A DNA stretch of 64,000 nucleotides from Psilocybe azurescens (Eukaryota; Basidiomycota; Agaricomycetes; Agaricales; Agrocybaceae). The translations under genes and the position numbers were made by a program. Below, piece by piece: positions 1 through 11,815 of the stretch (position 1 is the first letter of the stretch; every line of letters begins with the position of its first letter). The DNA lies in assembly GCA_023853785.1 (NCBI GenBank), contig JAJIRX010000931.1, forward strand, positions 22,146 through 86,145. The letters are read 5' to 3'. A model generated the notes under the pieces. That model saw only the letters and a program-made list of their open reading frames with translations. It did not search any database and was not told the DNA's origin.

Positions 1-618
1 CAATGATTTGTGACCATATCTTTGGCCTGTGCCTCCTGGACCGAGGCTGCACTTTACTTTGTGTTGATTGCAACAGCAACATGCCCCGCAGCTGTTCACC
101 TGATTATAACAGTCGGCATGTGCTCGTCAGCACTGTTTGCAAGGTGTCCTGTTCAAAAGTCCCCAAACAGGTTTTGGTCAGGCCTTTGCATTGTCATTCA
201 GTTCTGAAAATGAAACATCTTCCTCTAAGTCTTGACGTGGTTGACTATGTTCTGAACTGGATTGACGACCATGATATCGCATTCAAACGCAGTAGGTGCG
301 ATTGGCACCGATTGGCCTCTGAGTCATCGGGTCAGGGCTGACTGGCTTTGTACAGAGTTCAAGATGTATTGTTTACTTGCTGCCTATGGTCGTCGGCATT
401 TGTTGCTGGACGTTTGGGGAAGGTGTTCTGAAGCATGATGGCTGACGACAAACATGTTTTGATACCTCTCCAACCGTCGGTACTTCTGAATCCTGAGCTT
501 TGTTTGGATTTGCGAAAGTGTTCTTGTTCTTTGCATACATAGTTCTGACTGGGTGACTTTGAATCGCGGACGGAGCTGCCTGGAGTGAGTTCGGGCCTGG
601 TATTTCCTGTGGAATGGT

Positions 619-989
619 TCAATGTATGATTGGCACTGTTTCTGCATTGTCGAACGCTGCCAAATTTTGTTGGTGCTGTCTGAGAAACTCCGGGGTACAT
701 CCAGCCTGCTTTACTTGTTTCCACACCTGTAGGAAGCCCCAGAAAAACAATGGCATTTTGAATGCCAGCTGCAAGTGGGCCACCTTGGAACCGGTCATAC
801 CATGCATTTCAAATATCTCTTTCTGAATTCTTTCCTCAGTGTATTTTCATGCCAAAATTACTGTCTCACCAATTGCCCTTTCATGTCCTTAATTTCTTTT
901 GCGATATCTCCACTGGTCAATCCATGCCGGACTCTTGCATCAACATCGTGAAGAGTTTTCAGAAATTCAGCCACAGAAGGAATAGACAT
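619..989 (-). CDS. unrecognised protein, two-exon 5' part
   Basis: I do not recognise this gene. Exon 1 runs from the ATG at 989 down to 870, 40 codons beginning MSIPSVAEFLKTL and rich in charged helical residues. A GTGAGA donor and a TTCAG acceptor bound a 46-nt intron (869-824), which keeps the frame. Exon 2 then reads KEIFEMHGMTGSKVAHLQL and continues to a stop at 619-621. Below 619 the other two minus-strand frames stay open to about 360, so the gene probably continues after a frame break or another intron. The start is chosen because the short amphipathic exon and the canonical splice sites agree. No membrane segment or named domain is seen. Gene reality is moderately supported; the product is unknown. 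Confidence 0.4.
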
Positions 990-1336
990 AACATGAGATA
1001 GGGTCTGTTGAAATTTTTTTACTTAATATTGCTAGTCAGGAGCGAGTTGGCTGAAGAAGATAGTAGCTACAAGTCCAGATTCCAAAATGTATGATGTCAG
1101 AAAAATCAACAGTCATGTGACATAAACAGTGACAAATACCATCTGATCTCGGTTGTGACCTTATCCATTCTGATCTCTTCCAATATATCATATTGCACTC
1201 AGTAATGCAACAGATACAGACACATAATGTTCATCAGGACGTAGATTACATTTCAACAGTGGTACAACCTACCTCTTCCCACGATAACATTGCTACATCA
1301 ACAGGACCAAGTGTTCGGCACTGATTACACACTCAA

Positions 1337-2408
1337 TTGACTCTGCTGCTCGAGTCTCGCACACCTATTCATCGAAACCATGTTCATGAACCCCTGCCTA
1401 TTAGCATTCCCAATGGCTTTATGCAGGTAGTCGGACCTGATGGTCTGAAGATCTATGTTCCCAAATTTATCATCTCCACTGCTAACAAAGAATTTAACAT
1501 GGCCCAACATCTAGCTAAGATACAACAAGAGACACAGCATATTGGTGTAAGTTGTCTTCATTCTTTTCACACACTGTCTATCAGTGTGACCCAGCCCTTT
1601 TGCTTACGGTATCGGGGCCGATGTCAGTTCCACCTCAGCTTGTTGGCGATGTATGTCATGACTGATGTTGCTACACTTGGTCATCGGTCTCATAAATTGG
1701 GGCTGATTCTGTCCGACTTCTGCTATATCTGTTTACATAGAGCTTTGGCTGCATATATCTCCAGCTATTATTTGATTGAGTTTTGGAGAATTCTTGTGGT
1801 GATTGAATTTCCATTCTCCCAAGTACCAGGTGTCGGTTCCATGTTGTGGGGCCGAGTTTTTTGGTATCGGTTTGTTGGCTATGTCTGTCGGGGCTGTGTC
1901 TGTCGGGGCTGAGTAAACTGCCATGTCAGTCATGCTTGCTATGCCCCTGCCTCCGTAACAGACACATTTTCTTACTTTTTATATCATTCACCTTTGTTTT
2001 TGCACTTCAACATGCTTTTCTGACTTAACTATCAGTCGGGAAACAGCACTGGACGTGATTTTGTCATTCTCAGTGATAGTGTTCTCATCCCAGCCGATCT
2101 GGTGAGCATATTCTTATTACAAGTTAAATGATATTCAATTTGCGGCCAATAGCATTTAACCGAACATGAACTGCTCCAAATTCACTCCGAGGTTGATTAT
2201 CTTCATGAAACTCTTGGTATATCATACAAGAATCCCAGCCATCGGCTTTTACATGTCTGAATGGGAGAAGCTGAAGGCAAGCAACAGGGCTAACAAATCC
2301 TTCAAGAATTTTAATGATCAAACCCTCAATACCATTCTGAAGTTCGATAAAGAGTTAATAGCACTATCAGCTAACAGTTCAGCCAACCAGCCAGACATTT
2401 TTCAATAA
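1337..2408 (+). pseudogene. unrecognised multi-exon gene, probably decayed
   Basis: Three coding-like pieces lie in order on the + strand. The first (about 1340-1546) contains IPNGFMQVVGPDGLKIYVP and AQHLAKIQQETQHIG and ends at a canonical GTAAGT donor at 1547. The second (about 2034-2102) reads TGRDFVILSDSVLIPADL and ends at GTGAGC. The third (about 2170-2330) reads VDYLHETLGISYKNPSHR, then needs a one-base frame change before SEWEKLKASNRANKSFKNF. The stretch between pieces 1 and 2 is open in places but low in information. It lies head-to-head with the minus-strand gene at 619-989. No family was recognised. It could be a host gene or an accessory gene of a lost transposon. Confidence 0.35.
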
Positions 2409-2759
2409 TCTGTAGTATATTTATTTCAGAACCCAAAAGCAGCCATTTCAAAATGTATTATTTATTGTACAACTGACCTGAATACTGGCAGAGAAATATT
2501 GGGACCGATACACCGTTTCTGCAGAGATTAACCGATCTTCACATATTGTCGCCGAATTATGCATTATATTTTCTGAAGTAGTGCAATTCTAATGGTCAGC
2601 TTTTGGCCAATAGTGTCGTTGCCGACCCTACAATTGGAACAGCCACAGCCCAAGTGGTGCTAATCATCAGCTCATGGACAGCATTTGTAAGTAATTCCCA
2701 CCACACAAAATTTCTGTAGCTTCCATAGAATTCATTGGCCCCGTGTCACACAGATACAT

Positions 2760-4113
2760 TGTGTGTGTTCTATGGCCCATGACACTCACTACAATGTAGC
2801 TGCCATGTGTATCTGTGTTGTCAGTTGTCATGGGCCATACCTGTTGTTTACAGCGTCTGTTCACATCATCTGTATGGTTGCAGCATGTGGTCATCCTTGC
2901 CATCACCTTCATTGTTCTCATGGTCCTTGTTGCAGTCAGCCTCTCTGCCCTTGTTGCCCTTGCCATTTTTGCCCTCGTTGTGGCTGTCAACGTGGTCCTT
3001 GCAGTTGTCCTACTTGCCCTTGTGGTTGTCCTCCCTGTCCTCCTTGCCCTTGCTCTTGTGGTTCTTGTTGTAGTTGTCCTTGTGGTCCTTGTTACCCTTG
3101 CCCTCGTGGTTGTCCTCTCCCCCTTGTGGTTGTCCTCTCCCCTTGCAGTTGTCCTCCTTGTCCTTGTTTCAGTCAGCCCTGTCCTTGTTGCCCTTGATCT
3201 TGCTCTCACGGTTGTCCTCTTTCCTCTTGCTCTTGCAATTGTCCTCCTGTCCTGGTTGCCATTGCCCCCGCAGTCCTGGTTGCAGTCTTCATCACAGTTG
3301 TCCTGGTCCTGGTCATTGCTGTTGCTGTTGCCCTGTACATGTCCTCATCATAGTCATTGCCATTGTGGTCCCTGTCATCCTCTGTCGGGTCAGGTTGGCT
3401 GACAGGGGCAGATGACTTACTGGTGGGGCCCACCGCACTCATTCCTTGCTGTGAACAGCTGCCTATACAAAGATGGGGGAAGGGGCAAGGTGGGGGTGGT
3501 GGGGGAAGAGACAAAGAGTGGGAAGAAATGAATCTGTGCCACGTGTTCACAAACATTTGAGTCATGTGACTTTCAAACATGCCACATTGGACCACACTGT
3601 AAAGCTCATCCTGCAGACTGAACAAAATACAGAATTCTGTTGACAAGGACAATGTACACTAAGAAAAATGTATCAGTCTATTGACTCTACACTCTCTACT
3701 GTGTTCTATGTGTGCTATCCCTTTAATTGATCAAAGTTCTATTTTTCTATTAATATTTTCTGTTTTTATTAATACTAATATGGACAACCCTCTGCTTGCT
3801 GTCTGTTGGACTTCCATTGGAATTTCATTGGTCTTGTCCATTGGAATTCCAATGGGATGCTGATGGACTTCATTGGTCCTGTCCAGTTATTTCCAGTGGA
3901 CTTTGACTGCTGGTTTGGCATTATTCCAGTGGACAGTCCACCTGGACAGTCCATTGGACTTGTAGTCCAGCCAGACATTCACCAGAATCTCACCAGAATC
4001 TCACCAGAAATTTTCAGCAGTCCTGGACCAGAAAATCCTCATTCTGAATATAGCAAGTCTGACAGAGTCCAACCCAAGTCTGACCAAAAAATGGGGGGCC
4101 GTGTAAAGACCTT
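2760..4113 (-). mobile_element. truncated copy A of the TTTAC-ended element family
   Basis: This is the inverted counterpart of the complete element at 43950-45996. Its 5' terminus is at 4113, where the + strand reads GTGTAAAGACCTT followed by GATTCTAT, the reverse complement of that element's target duplication ATAGAATC. Internal blocks match in inverted order: TCCATTGGA-type repeats (3780-4000), the PPPPPP/QPDPTE core (about 3400-3520) and the CTTGCCCTTG minisatellite (2880-3340). Homology fades near 2760-2815 and the other terminus is absent. The flanking DNA after 4121 is also shared with the DNA beside the 43950 element, so this copy arose by duplication of an already inserted element rather than by a new insertion. 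Confidence 0.7.
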
Positions 4114-4121
4114 GATTCTAT

Positions 4122-5037
4122 TTGAAATCCTCAGTTGAATACAGTGGTTTTTCATCCCACACTGCCTCACACTGTCTCAGAGTAAATTCACAATCAATGA
4201 TTTTTGCTGTCAGGGCAACACTAAAATCAGTGTGACAAGTCCACCAACAAAGTCAAGCAAGAGAGTAAGAGCAGAGGATGAGGAGAGAGCAGAGGATAGA
4301 CTTATGAGGAATCAATGATCTGAAGGTTCACACCAATGATAGTGGAAATCCTAAGAGATTGAAGCTGGGGATCTATCTACAAAACATGCAGTACTTATAC
4401 TACTCTAGAGATGACTGACTAAGTAAGATTCCATGATGAGTAATAAGAAGAACTATGATGAATAATGAAGAAAGCAATAATGAGTAATGATGAGTAATAA
4501 GGATCATGATGAGTAATGAAAAAGAGTAATGATGGAAACTTCTGGAATCATCAAGATATCAAGAAAGATAAATGATATGATAAATGATAAATGATAAGAT
4601 AAAAAATAAAAGATAATCATTGGATGAAAATAGAAGTAAATAAGAGAAACCCTGACATTTGTCTATATTCTTTTATTGCCTCTAATTCTTTCATATTACC
4701 TTACATTATAATCTTAGGCTTTGTAGATGGAGTCTATGATCATTGCACACACCACACTTTCAATTCCTTCAATAGCTTGATGCTTCTGGCCTTCAGCAGA
4801 TTTGTGAAGGTTCTGTGTCTGGCTTTTTGCTTGTGGGCCATAGATCTCATGACCAGTCTTAAGCTCTCAAAATCTATTAGTAAAATCACTCTCTAGATGC
4901 AAGTATTGAGACATCAATATAGTCTGTCACAGGACCATAGGCTATCTGGAGCCTAGCAGCTTTAATATGAACACAATTTTTGCCAGTCTCATCAAATGAA
5001 GAATAGATACAAGCAGAAGAACCATCCTTTCTCTGAG
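4122..5037. repeat. inverted duplicate of the 43.52-43.94 kb flank plus ATGA-rich low complexity
   Basis: 4122-4480 matches 43590-43941 in reverse complement with scattered substitutions. 4430-4620 is low complexity, built from repeated ATGATGAGTAATA-like units that are much shorter in the other copy. 4990-5037 again matches 43520-43570. No credible gene is seen; the open frame at 4624-4896 is AT-rich and has no supporting signature. Confidence 0.6.
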
Positions 5038-6137
5038 GTCTTTACACTCTCTCACAGGTACTGATTGGAACTGGTCAGACTCAGTTGGACTCCAACCAGT
5101 TCTGACTGGAATTTTATTTGGCAGTGTCTCTGCCAAATTAGCAGGAAATGTCCAAAATTTCTGACCAGATTCTGATCAGAATCCAGTCAGAATCATTGGT
5201 ACTGACCAGTTCCACTGTTATCAAGTCTGATCCAAATCTGATCAGAATCCACCCAGAATCCAAGTCGAATTCATTCAAATTTTAAACCCAATTAGATCTA
5301 ATTCTGAGTGGAATCTGATTGGTACCAAGTGGAACAGTATTATGTCAGCATAGCATTTACAGCTCAGCAGAAATAACACAAACAGTATACATAGATTTTA
5401 TCAGTTTGTGACAAATTTGATATTGTTAGAATTGTAAATTTAGGAGAATATGTTTATGTAATAATTATATAAAATTAAAAAATTTCTAGTAAAGAAATAC
5501 CTATTTTTCATATAAATCTGTGTTTATATAATTTAAATTTCTTGAATAAAATTGATCTTTGTATTCTATTAATTTCTATTATTGTAACACTATTAAAATA
5601 TAGCTGACAGAATGCTATTTTGTGTATTGAACATGCTGATATAATATTTACATAATGATATTGCTCTCAATTTTCTGATCATTTTGATATATAATATGTG
5701 GGTATAGCTTCAGAGGAAATGCCAGAATATATTATTGAGTGTTGTAAGAAGAGTATATAATTTATTAAATGTTGAGAATAACACAAACAGTAATAGTGTA
5801 GTTAGTAAAGCATGTATAGAATTAATATATATAAAGCTGTTGGTTCAATTCCTGTTGAGTGGATGTTATAACTTTGCATTTATTACAAATATCATGTGAT
5901 TTGAATGGATTATTTAAGAGCTTATATAAGAAAATATTATATAATGCTAACTAAGCATAAATATCATGTGATTTCAATACATTATTATAAGCTTATATAA
6001 GCCCTTATTATATAAGGCTGACTAAGCATGGTACACCAAATAAGTATATTCTGAGAGATTCCAACCAGATTCTAACTAAGTCCAAGTGGGTTCTGACTGG
6101 TTCTAACTGGTATCTGTGGGACACTATAAAGTACTGA
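5038..6137. mobile_element. composite remnants of TTTAC-ended elements
   Basis: The block opens with the terminus GAGGTCTTTACACTC at 5038 and closes with ACTATAAAGTAC at about 6125-6136, the two end types of the element family. The flanking octamers do not match, so this is not one clean insertion. 5038-5290 matches 43347-43519 inverted, with TCTGATCAGAATCCA-like repeats. 5868-6136 matches 41080-41223 plus 43172-43345 in direct orientation. The interior (5340-5790) is very AT-rich and holds nothing else I can name. The right end abuts NACHT-derived sequence at 6138. Confidence 0.55.
5788..5865 (+). other. tRNA-like (SINE-type) module, non-functional
   Basis: A-box-like TAGTGTAGTTAG is followed about 40 nt later by GGTTCAATTCC, a close match to the pol III B box. 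The spacing is that of a tRNA gene, but no acceptor stem pairs. It lies inside the AT-rich composite transposon block. Related A/B-box modules occur on the - strand at 41609-41683 and 48265-48340. Confidence 0.4.
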
Positions 6138-6661
6138 ATGGATACATTTGTCTGGGATGGTTTATGTGTTACATTCTCAATTAAAATTACATTGGTATTG
6201 GCTGTGTTGGGTTGGTTCAATAGGCAGATGGTGAGTGCTAATATAATCATATTTTGGTCAATAATTTATTGCTGCAATCTGTACCAGACAGGACCCAACA
6301 AACATGTTATCAGAAAACACAATAGTAGTCTGTGTCAAAAAATGATATATGTTTGCTGTACAAACAAATATTCAAATGGTCTATTTGCCACATTTCACAG
6401 ATGCATATTGCTCTAGTCTCTGGATGTGCAGTGATTATGAATCAGATCCATGTATATTTTATATATAATCTCTGCATCCCATGACAGAATGTACCTCTCC
6501 ATTGAGATGAGGCCTCTGTTGTCTGTGGCACTGCTGGTTGCTTTTACAGATGGATATCTGAGTTTCATGAAGAAATGTTTGTGTGAGAGGGACTCAGCTC
6601 AGTTATCAGCCCTTCTGAGTGGTATCCTCATTTTGCCACATTCCTTCTCACTACAGTGACT

Positions 6662-8265
6662 CAAAAAACTGTCCAGATGTTTTAAAATTGAACTTAAATT
6701 GACTATAATGCTATGTAATCCTCATAAAATTGCATGATTTAAAATGCACTGGAAAGCCCTGGATCACAATGTTCAGGAGATATAATATATATTTGTATTT
6801 GTTTAGTTTATCTATTATTATTGGATACTTTATAAAAATAACACATCTAGACAGTTTCTTTGCAGCCCATTGGAATATGGATATCTATATATATAAACTA
6901 GTACTTTGTGTGACCCTACTTTGCCTTCAAAACATTTAAAACTCTTCTAAACATACTATTGATTGATTTTACGTAGTCTTTCTTGGGTATTTTCTTCCAC
7001 TCCTCCAGTATTCTGCCTTACAACTCCTGGGTACCCTTTGGAGCATTTTTGTATTCTACAAAGCACATTTTGAGAATATGTCACAAATTTTCAATTGGAT
7101 TGAGGTCTAGTTATTATGCTGGTCAGTCCAAAAACTCTATTTTATGGTCTTTAAGCTATTTCTAAGCCTTTTGGATGTGGGATTGAGGTTATTATCTTGC
7201 TGAAAGATGAAATCATCCTGATTAAGATTGTAATGCTCCAGAGTTTGGAAAACATAGTCATCCAAAATGCTTACATAGAGTTGTCCATCCATCTTGCCTT
7301 CTATCCTGCACATGTAGCCAACACCACTTATTATTGTACAGCTCCAACTCATCATATGTTCTTCTCCAAATTTGATGGTTTTCTACATGCTGAGTTTGGA
7401 GAGGAGAACCAGCCTTTTCCACACCCACTGCTTTCCATCGGACCCAATTCAATTGATCTTGGTCTCATCTGTGAACATAACATGTTTCCAGTCTTTTTCT
7501 ATTCAGTTTTCATACTTCTGAACAAATTTCAAGCAAGCCTTCCTATAGTTCTTAGTGAAGAATGGCTTTTGAGCTTGACTTGTGCTACAAGATCCTTTTG
7601 AGAGAATTTGAATGATTTGGATGGAGATAACTGTGTTGATGATAGTTGTGTTGATGGTAATGAGAAGCAGGTAGCAGAGCTGTGTGGAAGTATCAGCCTT
7701 TCCAGTGGAGACAAGTCAAACTAGGTGGCAGTGGTCATGGGGAGTGAGCTTAGAAAAATGGTCTTCATGATTTTTTTCATCAATAACTCTATCAAAAACA
7801 TATCACCCAAATAGTTGACTTCAAAACACCAATGTTGACATCAGTTTTGCAAATAGAATCACTATTTTCCAGTATAAAGATGATATTAGAGCATAATTTT
7901 TAAAAAGAGAATGCATGGCTGTGTAGCAGAGAATAATGGGCTATAAACTTGGGAAATGTACAGTTTCAGTCTTTGTTATATACTTCCAACATGTTTTCAT
8001 TCATTCAATATTTTTTTGCATGTTTATAATAAAAACCTTATTGTATTGATTCCAATGGGCTGCAAAGAAACTGCCTGTATGTATTATTTTTATAAAGTAT
8101 TTAATAATAATAGATGAACCAAATAAATACAAATACATGTTATTTCTCCTGAAAGCTGTGATCTAAGGATTTCTAGTACATTTTAAATCATATGATTTCA
8201 TTAAGATTACATGTCATTATAGTCAGTTTAAGTTCAATTTAAAAAACATCCAGACAGTGTTTTGG
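6662..8265. mobile_element. Tc1/mariner-type DNA transposon, degenerate
   Basis: Terminal inverted repeats of about 220 bp pair 6662-6880 with 8060-8265: the left arm has AACTGTCCAGATGTTTTAAA and the right arm, reverse complemented, has CACTGTCTGGATGTTTTTTA. Both arms continue through matching TATTATTATT and GCAGCCCATTGG blocks. The right end is followed by TA, as expected for this superfamily; the left TA is not preserved. The interior holds a minus-strand transposase remnant. The insertion lies within NACHT copy 0. Confidence 0.8.
6965..7700 (-). pseudogene. Tc1-like DDE transposase remnant
   Basis: Reading the minus strand, several family hallmarks remain in order: FTDETKIN (first catalytic Asp), GSDGKQWVWKR, KFGEEHMMSWSC, GVGYMCRIEGKMDG, DDFIFQQDNN (second catalytic Asp) and LDLNPIENL (third catalytic residue, Glu). 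In fungal Tc1 transposases these surround the DDE triad that cuts and joins DNA at TA. The frame is broken by stops, for example just after FTDETKIN, and by frame changes, so the gene is dead. It sits centrally between the two inverted repeats, which supports a single element. The N-terminal helix-turn-helix region is too decayed to see. Confidence 0.8.
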
Positions 8266-8685
8266 TATGATAAAATGAGAAAAATGAAAACTGCAGGTAA
8301 CCTTTTAACATACCCTTCAAGAAAGCTATAGTGAGGGAACAGAAACCAAACGGCAGTCTCCATTGACACCGTGGATGTATTTTGGGATATAGAAATGCAG
8401 TGCACGTAGTGCATTCAAGTTGTGCTGTGTCAGAATAGCATAAAGCAGACATTTGATAAATGGTAGAAAACATTTCCTAGTGATTCTTGTCCAGCCAGAG
8501 AAATTTTAGTGACTGGTGATCATTGCAGCATATTGATTTTTTACAAGCATACAGTGACTAGAAATATGTCCACTCTTCCCTCTTATCCCCCTGAGTTTGA
8601 CTCATTAAAGACTGGCTGTCTGGGCTCAGGACTCAGGAATCTAGGAGGATATTGCAGCCCGATATCGCATCTGACAGGCACTTAT

Positions 8686-9504
8686 CACTGCTGGCGCTGA
8701 CCAGTGTAAGTAAAACTTACAGAGAATTAAATACAGAACTTATGTAAGAATTGCTGTAAGTATGACATACAGCACTTCTGTTTGAAAATAATACAGATAA
8801 CAAACAGATATTCTGTTCAGTGGCTGTAAGTTAAACAAACAGTATTTCTGTTTCTAAGCTGTAAGTCAATAATACACCTGAATAAAGAGAATTTCTATTA
8901 TTTGTCTGTTTGTTAAATATACAGAATAGCTGTATGTAATTGCTGTATGTAAAACATACAGATATTGTGTATGTAATCACTATATGTTATACAAACATGA
9001 TTTCTGTAAAGAAAACTTACAGTCAAAGTACAGAATTTCTGTTTGTTTTACTTATGGAATTTATGTATATAATTTCTGTATGTAAAACTTACACCGAAAT
9101 ATACCTGAGCGAGTCGAATACTGTATATTTTGGTGTAAGTTTTACATACAGCAATTATATACATAAATTCCGTAAGTAAAACAAACAGAAATTCTACTTT
9201 GACTGTAAGTTTTCTTTACAGAACTCATGTTTGTACAACATATAGCAATTACATACACAATATCTGTATGTTTTACATACAGCAATTACGTACAGCTATT
9301 CTGTATATTTAACAAACAGACAAATAATAGAAATTCTCTTTATTCAGGTGTATTATTGACTTACAGCCACTGAACAGAATATCTGTTTGTTATCTGTATT
9401 ATTTTCAAACAGAAGTGCTGTATGTCATACTTACAGCAATTCTTACATAAGTTCTGTATTTAATTCTCTGTAAGTTTTACTTACACTGGTCGGCACCAGC
9501 AGTG
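8686..9504. mobile_element. palindromic foldback MITE with CACTA-type ends
   Basis: A nearly perfect inverted repeat. The left arm is 8686-9104 and the right arm 9123-9504, around an 18-nt loop. Ends are CACTGCTGG and CCAGCAGTG. The 3-bp sequence TAT precedes the left end and follows the right end. The corresponding empty site in NACHT copy 1 (near 20321) has a single such triplet, which supports a 3-bp target duplication. CACTA/CMC transposons have CACTA or CACTG ends and 3-bp duplications. Inside, short motifs CTGTAAGT, ACTTACAG and CTGTATGT recur many times, as in subterminal transposase-binding arrays. The left arm has 37 extra bases bounded by GCTGTAAG repeats. No coding sequence. Confidence 0.8.
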
Positions 9505-9576
9505 TATTTGATTGGTATGGTGTTTATATAACAGATGAAGGCCAGGCATAATTAAAAATGATTGACTCCGACCAAG

Positions 9577-9930
9577 TCAAGGCACTCTAATGAAAGAAGG
9601 GGGTGGAAGCATTTGATGGATCCTGTCAAGAGTATGAGTGTTAATTGTAGTACAAGTTGGGGTGTGCGCGAGGTCGTGCTTGCATACTTGGAACGCGCCG
9701 GTACAGCTTGTAGAAAACAGTAGATGTGACTTCAAATGTGAATAAAGAACGCCACTCCTCCAGCAGTTAAACATATGGTCGCCTGAGTGGCCTCGAGAGT
9801 CGACACTCCAAGCACCTTGAATATCGAAAGCAGGTGCGGCGATGAGAGGCGGGGCATCGAGCTCTGCGTAGCGTAACGCATACTGTATGCTTATCAGCAC
9901 GGCGGTTATATATATACAGAAAAGGAGCAA
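9577..9930 (-). CDS. conserved unrecognised ORF downstream of NACHT copy 0
   Basis: I do not recognise this product. The minus-strand frame encodes about 117 residues: a hydrophobic start (LLFCIYITAVLISI), then RYAELDAPPLIAAP and a Cys/His/Ser-rich tail ending in THTLDRIHQMLPPPSF. The frame is kept in the second unit (20452-20769) and partly in the third (33840-34100), with mainly substitutions, which is why I list it. It lies tail-to-tail with the NACHT gene. It could equally be the conserved 3' region of a longer gene, since the next upstream frames (to about 10130) are also open. Low confidence that it is translated. Confidence 0.25.
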   Translation of the reverse strand: MLLFCIYITAVLISIQYALRYAELDAPPLIAAPAFDIQGAWSVDSRGHSGDHMFNCWRSGVLYSHLKSHLLFSTSCTGAFQVCKHDLAHTPTCTTINTHTLDRIHQMLPPPSFIRVP

Positions 9931-10642
9931 TACAAAGAAGCGAAGAGGTCATCGTATTGGACCGATGTAAAGACCGAAATACTATGTGGTGAGTGGGAGG
10001 CTTCTGCGAACAAGAGGAAGCCTGTTAATAGGAAGTGAGATTGAAATCGATATTGTAAGCGGAGACTCTGGAGCGGAAGAGATGGGGACAGCTCAGACCT
10101 GGATTGAAAATAGAAGTCGTACAATCACCCTTCGTCGAAGGACCCATGGTCTCCTGTTCTATGGTGTTATCTAAAAGTCAACATCGTTTTGCGTCACTAA
10201 AATAACAGAATCGATGCCAAATCCAGGTCGTGCGCTGGGTAGTGGCGGGTGGGCCCTGAGAGAAATGTAGATGTATACGAAGATCCGAATGTGGGTGTAT
10301 ATGCGAGTGGTGCAGTAGTGTTACGGCTAACGATAACCTGAGGGATGGGGTTGCACGCGAGTGGGAGAGAAAGTGGGGTATATTGATGCGGTGCCTGAAT
10401 CGGATTACATCAAGGTAGTCATACAGAGGCCTACGAGCGGTGACAATGAGCAGCTTGTGCGTTTAAGTATAGCCAAAGGATGCAACGGGCTTGAAAAATG
10501 AGAGCGTTCATATATGATGAAGCTCACATTCAAATGTGATCCCAGAACGATATTATCATACGACCTGGAAAATGAACGACCAGATCAGCACTCGAGCCTC
10601 GAACACCATAGAGCATATCCAGACTCAGAAAGGCCTACTATT
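9931..10642. other. intergenic DNA shared by the three units
   Basis: This stretch is about as similar between units (20770-21457 and 34100-34812) as the genes are. It contains open frames with no family signature. Nothing functional was identified. Confidence 0.4.
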
Positions 10643-11815
10643 CTACATCCTCTCCAACGGCCGCAAACTCAATAACCTCATTGCACCGCCCAACATCACC
10701 CTTGCACACTCATACAAAAACATCTTCGCTCGCACCCTCTCCTCCTCCTCTTCCCTCTTCACAGTAACCGCATCCTATGCACTGCTGATTGTATGCGCCA
10801 CTCTAAACACGAACGTCACAATACCACTCGGCTTCTGGGTCTTCATTGCAGTCTTCACGACATCCGGGTATGTGGCCAGGAGGAATGCAATAACGTGTTC
10901 GCGCGTGTAGGAAGAGAGGAGGGGGAAAAGAGATGAGGGAGGCAGGGATAGAGGGATGAGAAAGAGGTTTTTCGGGAAATGGATGAGAGTCGGAGTGCGT
11001 ATTGGAGGTAGGGTCCGGTATCGCTGTTGAAAGATTTCACGCGGACCCATTTGAATATGTATTTGCTAATTCTAGATTGAATAAATTTATGAACGTTAGC
11101 ATGACGAAAAGAAATGGAAAAGGGCCAATATACCTCCATATCGTGGCTCTTCACCTGCGTAATCCCAGTCTCGGCGCCGTCTGCTCTAGATCCACCACCG
11201 CTTTATACTTCTCATTCTTCAATGTCTGCACATGCATCACATTCCCTGCATCCTTAATAATCTCAATCTTATACGGGAACACCGCGGTGCCCTTCATTGT
11301 ATTCATTTCCTGCACAAGCTCGTGTGCATAGGCGAGGGTGCCAAGGGAAATTCATTGGTTCGAGCACTTTAAAGAATTTCGTGAGATGGAGGTCATATTG
11401 GGAAGATACGACGTATATCACTGTCGAATTTGTGTTTTTCATAGCGCTCGATCGTGCTAACGATTGTCGCGCATCAGATAGATGGATGTTCCATCTCGGA
11501 TCCGACCGACTCTTCCAGTTGCGGCTGTGCGATGTGGGTGTGAGTTGGGTGGCTACACTTGTATGAATACGTCGGAGAGTACGGAAGACGTACGTTTGCG
11601 ACGACTATAGCCGCTGTCTCCAGCCTCTTCGAACTTCCCGGGTGTTGGAACCGGGGAGCGCAACCGTAAAGTTTTCTCCCTTCTTCACATAGTTGACAAC
11701 TGCTCTAGCCTAGGCGCCAGCGCATTCGAGAAGATCTGGCCGGTAGATATCCGGAATGAATCCAAGCCAGATTTAGAGGGATCCGTGCCCGAGACGGCGG
11801 GCAGTGGGGGTATAC
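10643..11815 (-). pseudogene. ArgRS-beta, unit 1: catalytic core deleted
   Basis: Read on the minus strand, this is a cytosolic arginyl-tRNA synthetase relic. It begins near 11815 with VSGTDPSKSGLDSFRIS and GENFTVALPGSN, the N-terminal tRNA-recognition part. It then jumps directly to IYVVSSQYDLHLTKFFKVLE (about 11430-11360), KGTAVF and NEKYKAVVDLEQTA (11300-11165), VRVKSFNSDTGPYLQY (about 11050-10990), AFLLATYPDVVKTAMKTQKP (about 10890) and the C-terminal end LLSLRPLERM, with its stop at 10643-10645. The Rossmann domain with the HIGH signature is missing altogether, so it could not charge tRNA. Unit 2 (21458-22545) has the same deletion, so the loss predates the duplication. Confidence 0.8.

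Larger units (their letters stand above)
6138..8690 (+). pseudogene. NACHT gene copy 0, 3' remnant interrupted by Tc1
   Basis: 6138-6420 encodes LGWFNRQMVSANII, the counterpart of 19420-19560 in the full copy, and 6500-6660 matches 19790-19940. The Tc1 element at 6662-8265 follows. Beyond it, 8266-8480 matches the gene's next segment (20000-20190) in inverted orientation, and 8565-8690 returns to forward orientation with the PEFDSLK tail. Most CpG positions of copy 1 are TpG or CpA here, for example at the sites matching 19590-19650. The copy lacks the NTPase domain and cannot be functional. It is the oldest looking of the three NACHT copies. Confidence 0.75.

Noticed and set aside
2815..3402. 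A 195-codon frame that looks like a multi-span membrane protein.
   Set aside because: The Val/Leu/Ala pattern comes from a CTTGCCCTTGTGGTTGTCC-like tandem repeat in a decayed transposon; the same artefact appears inverted at 44883-45458.
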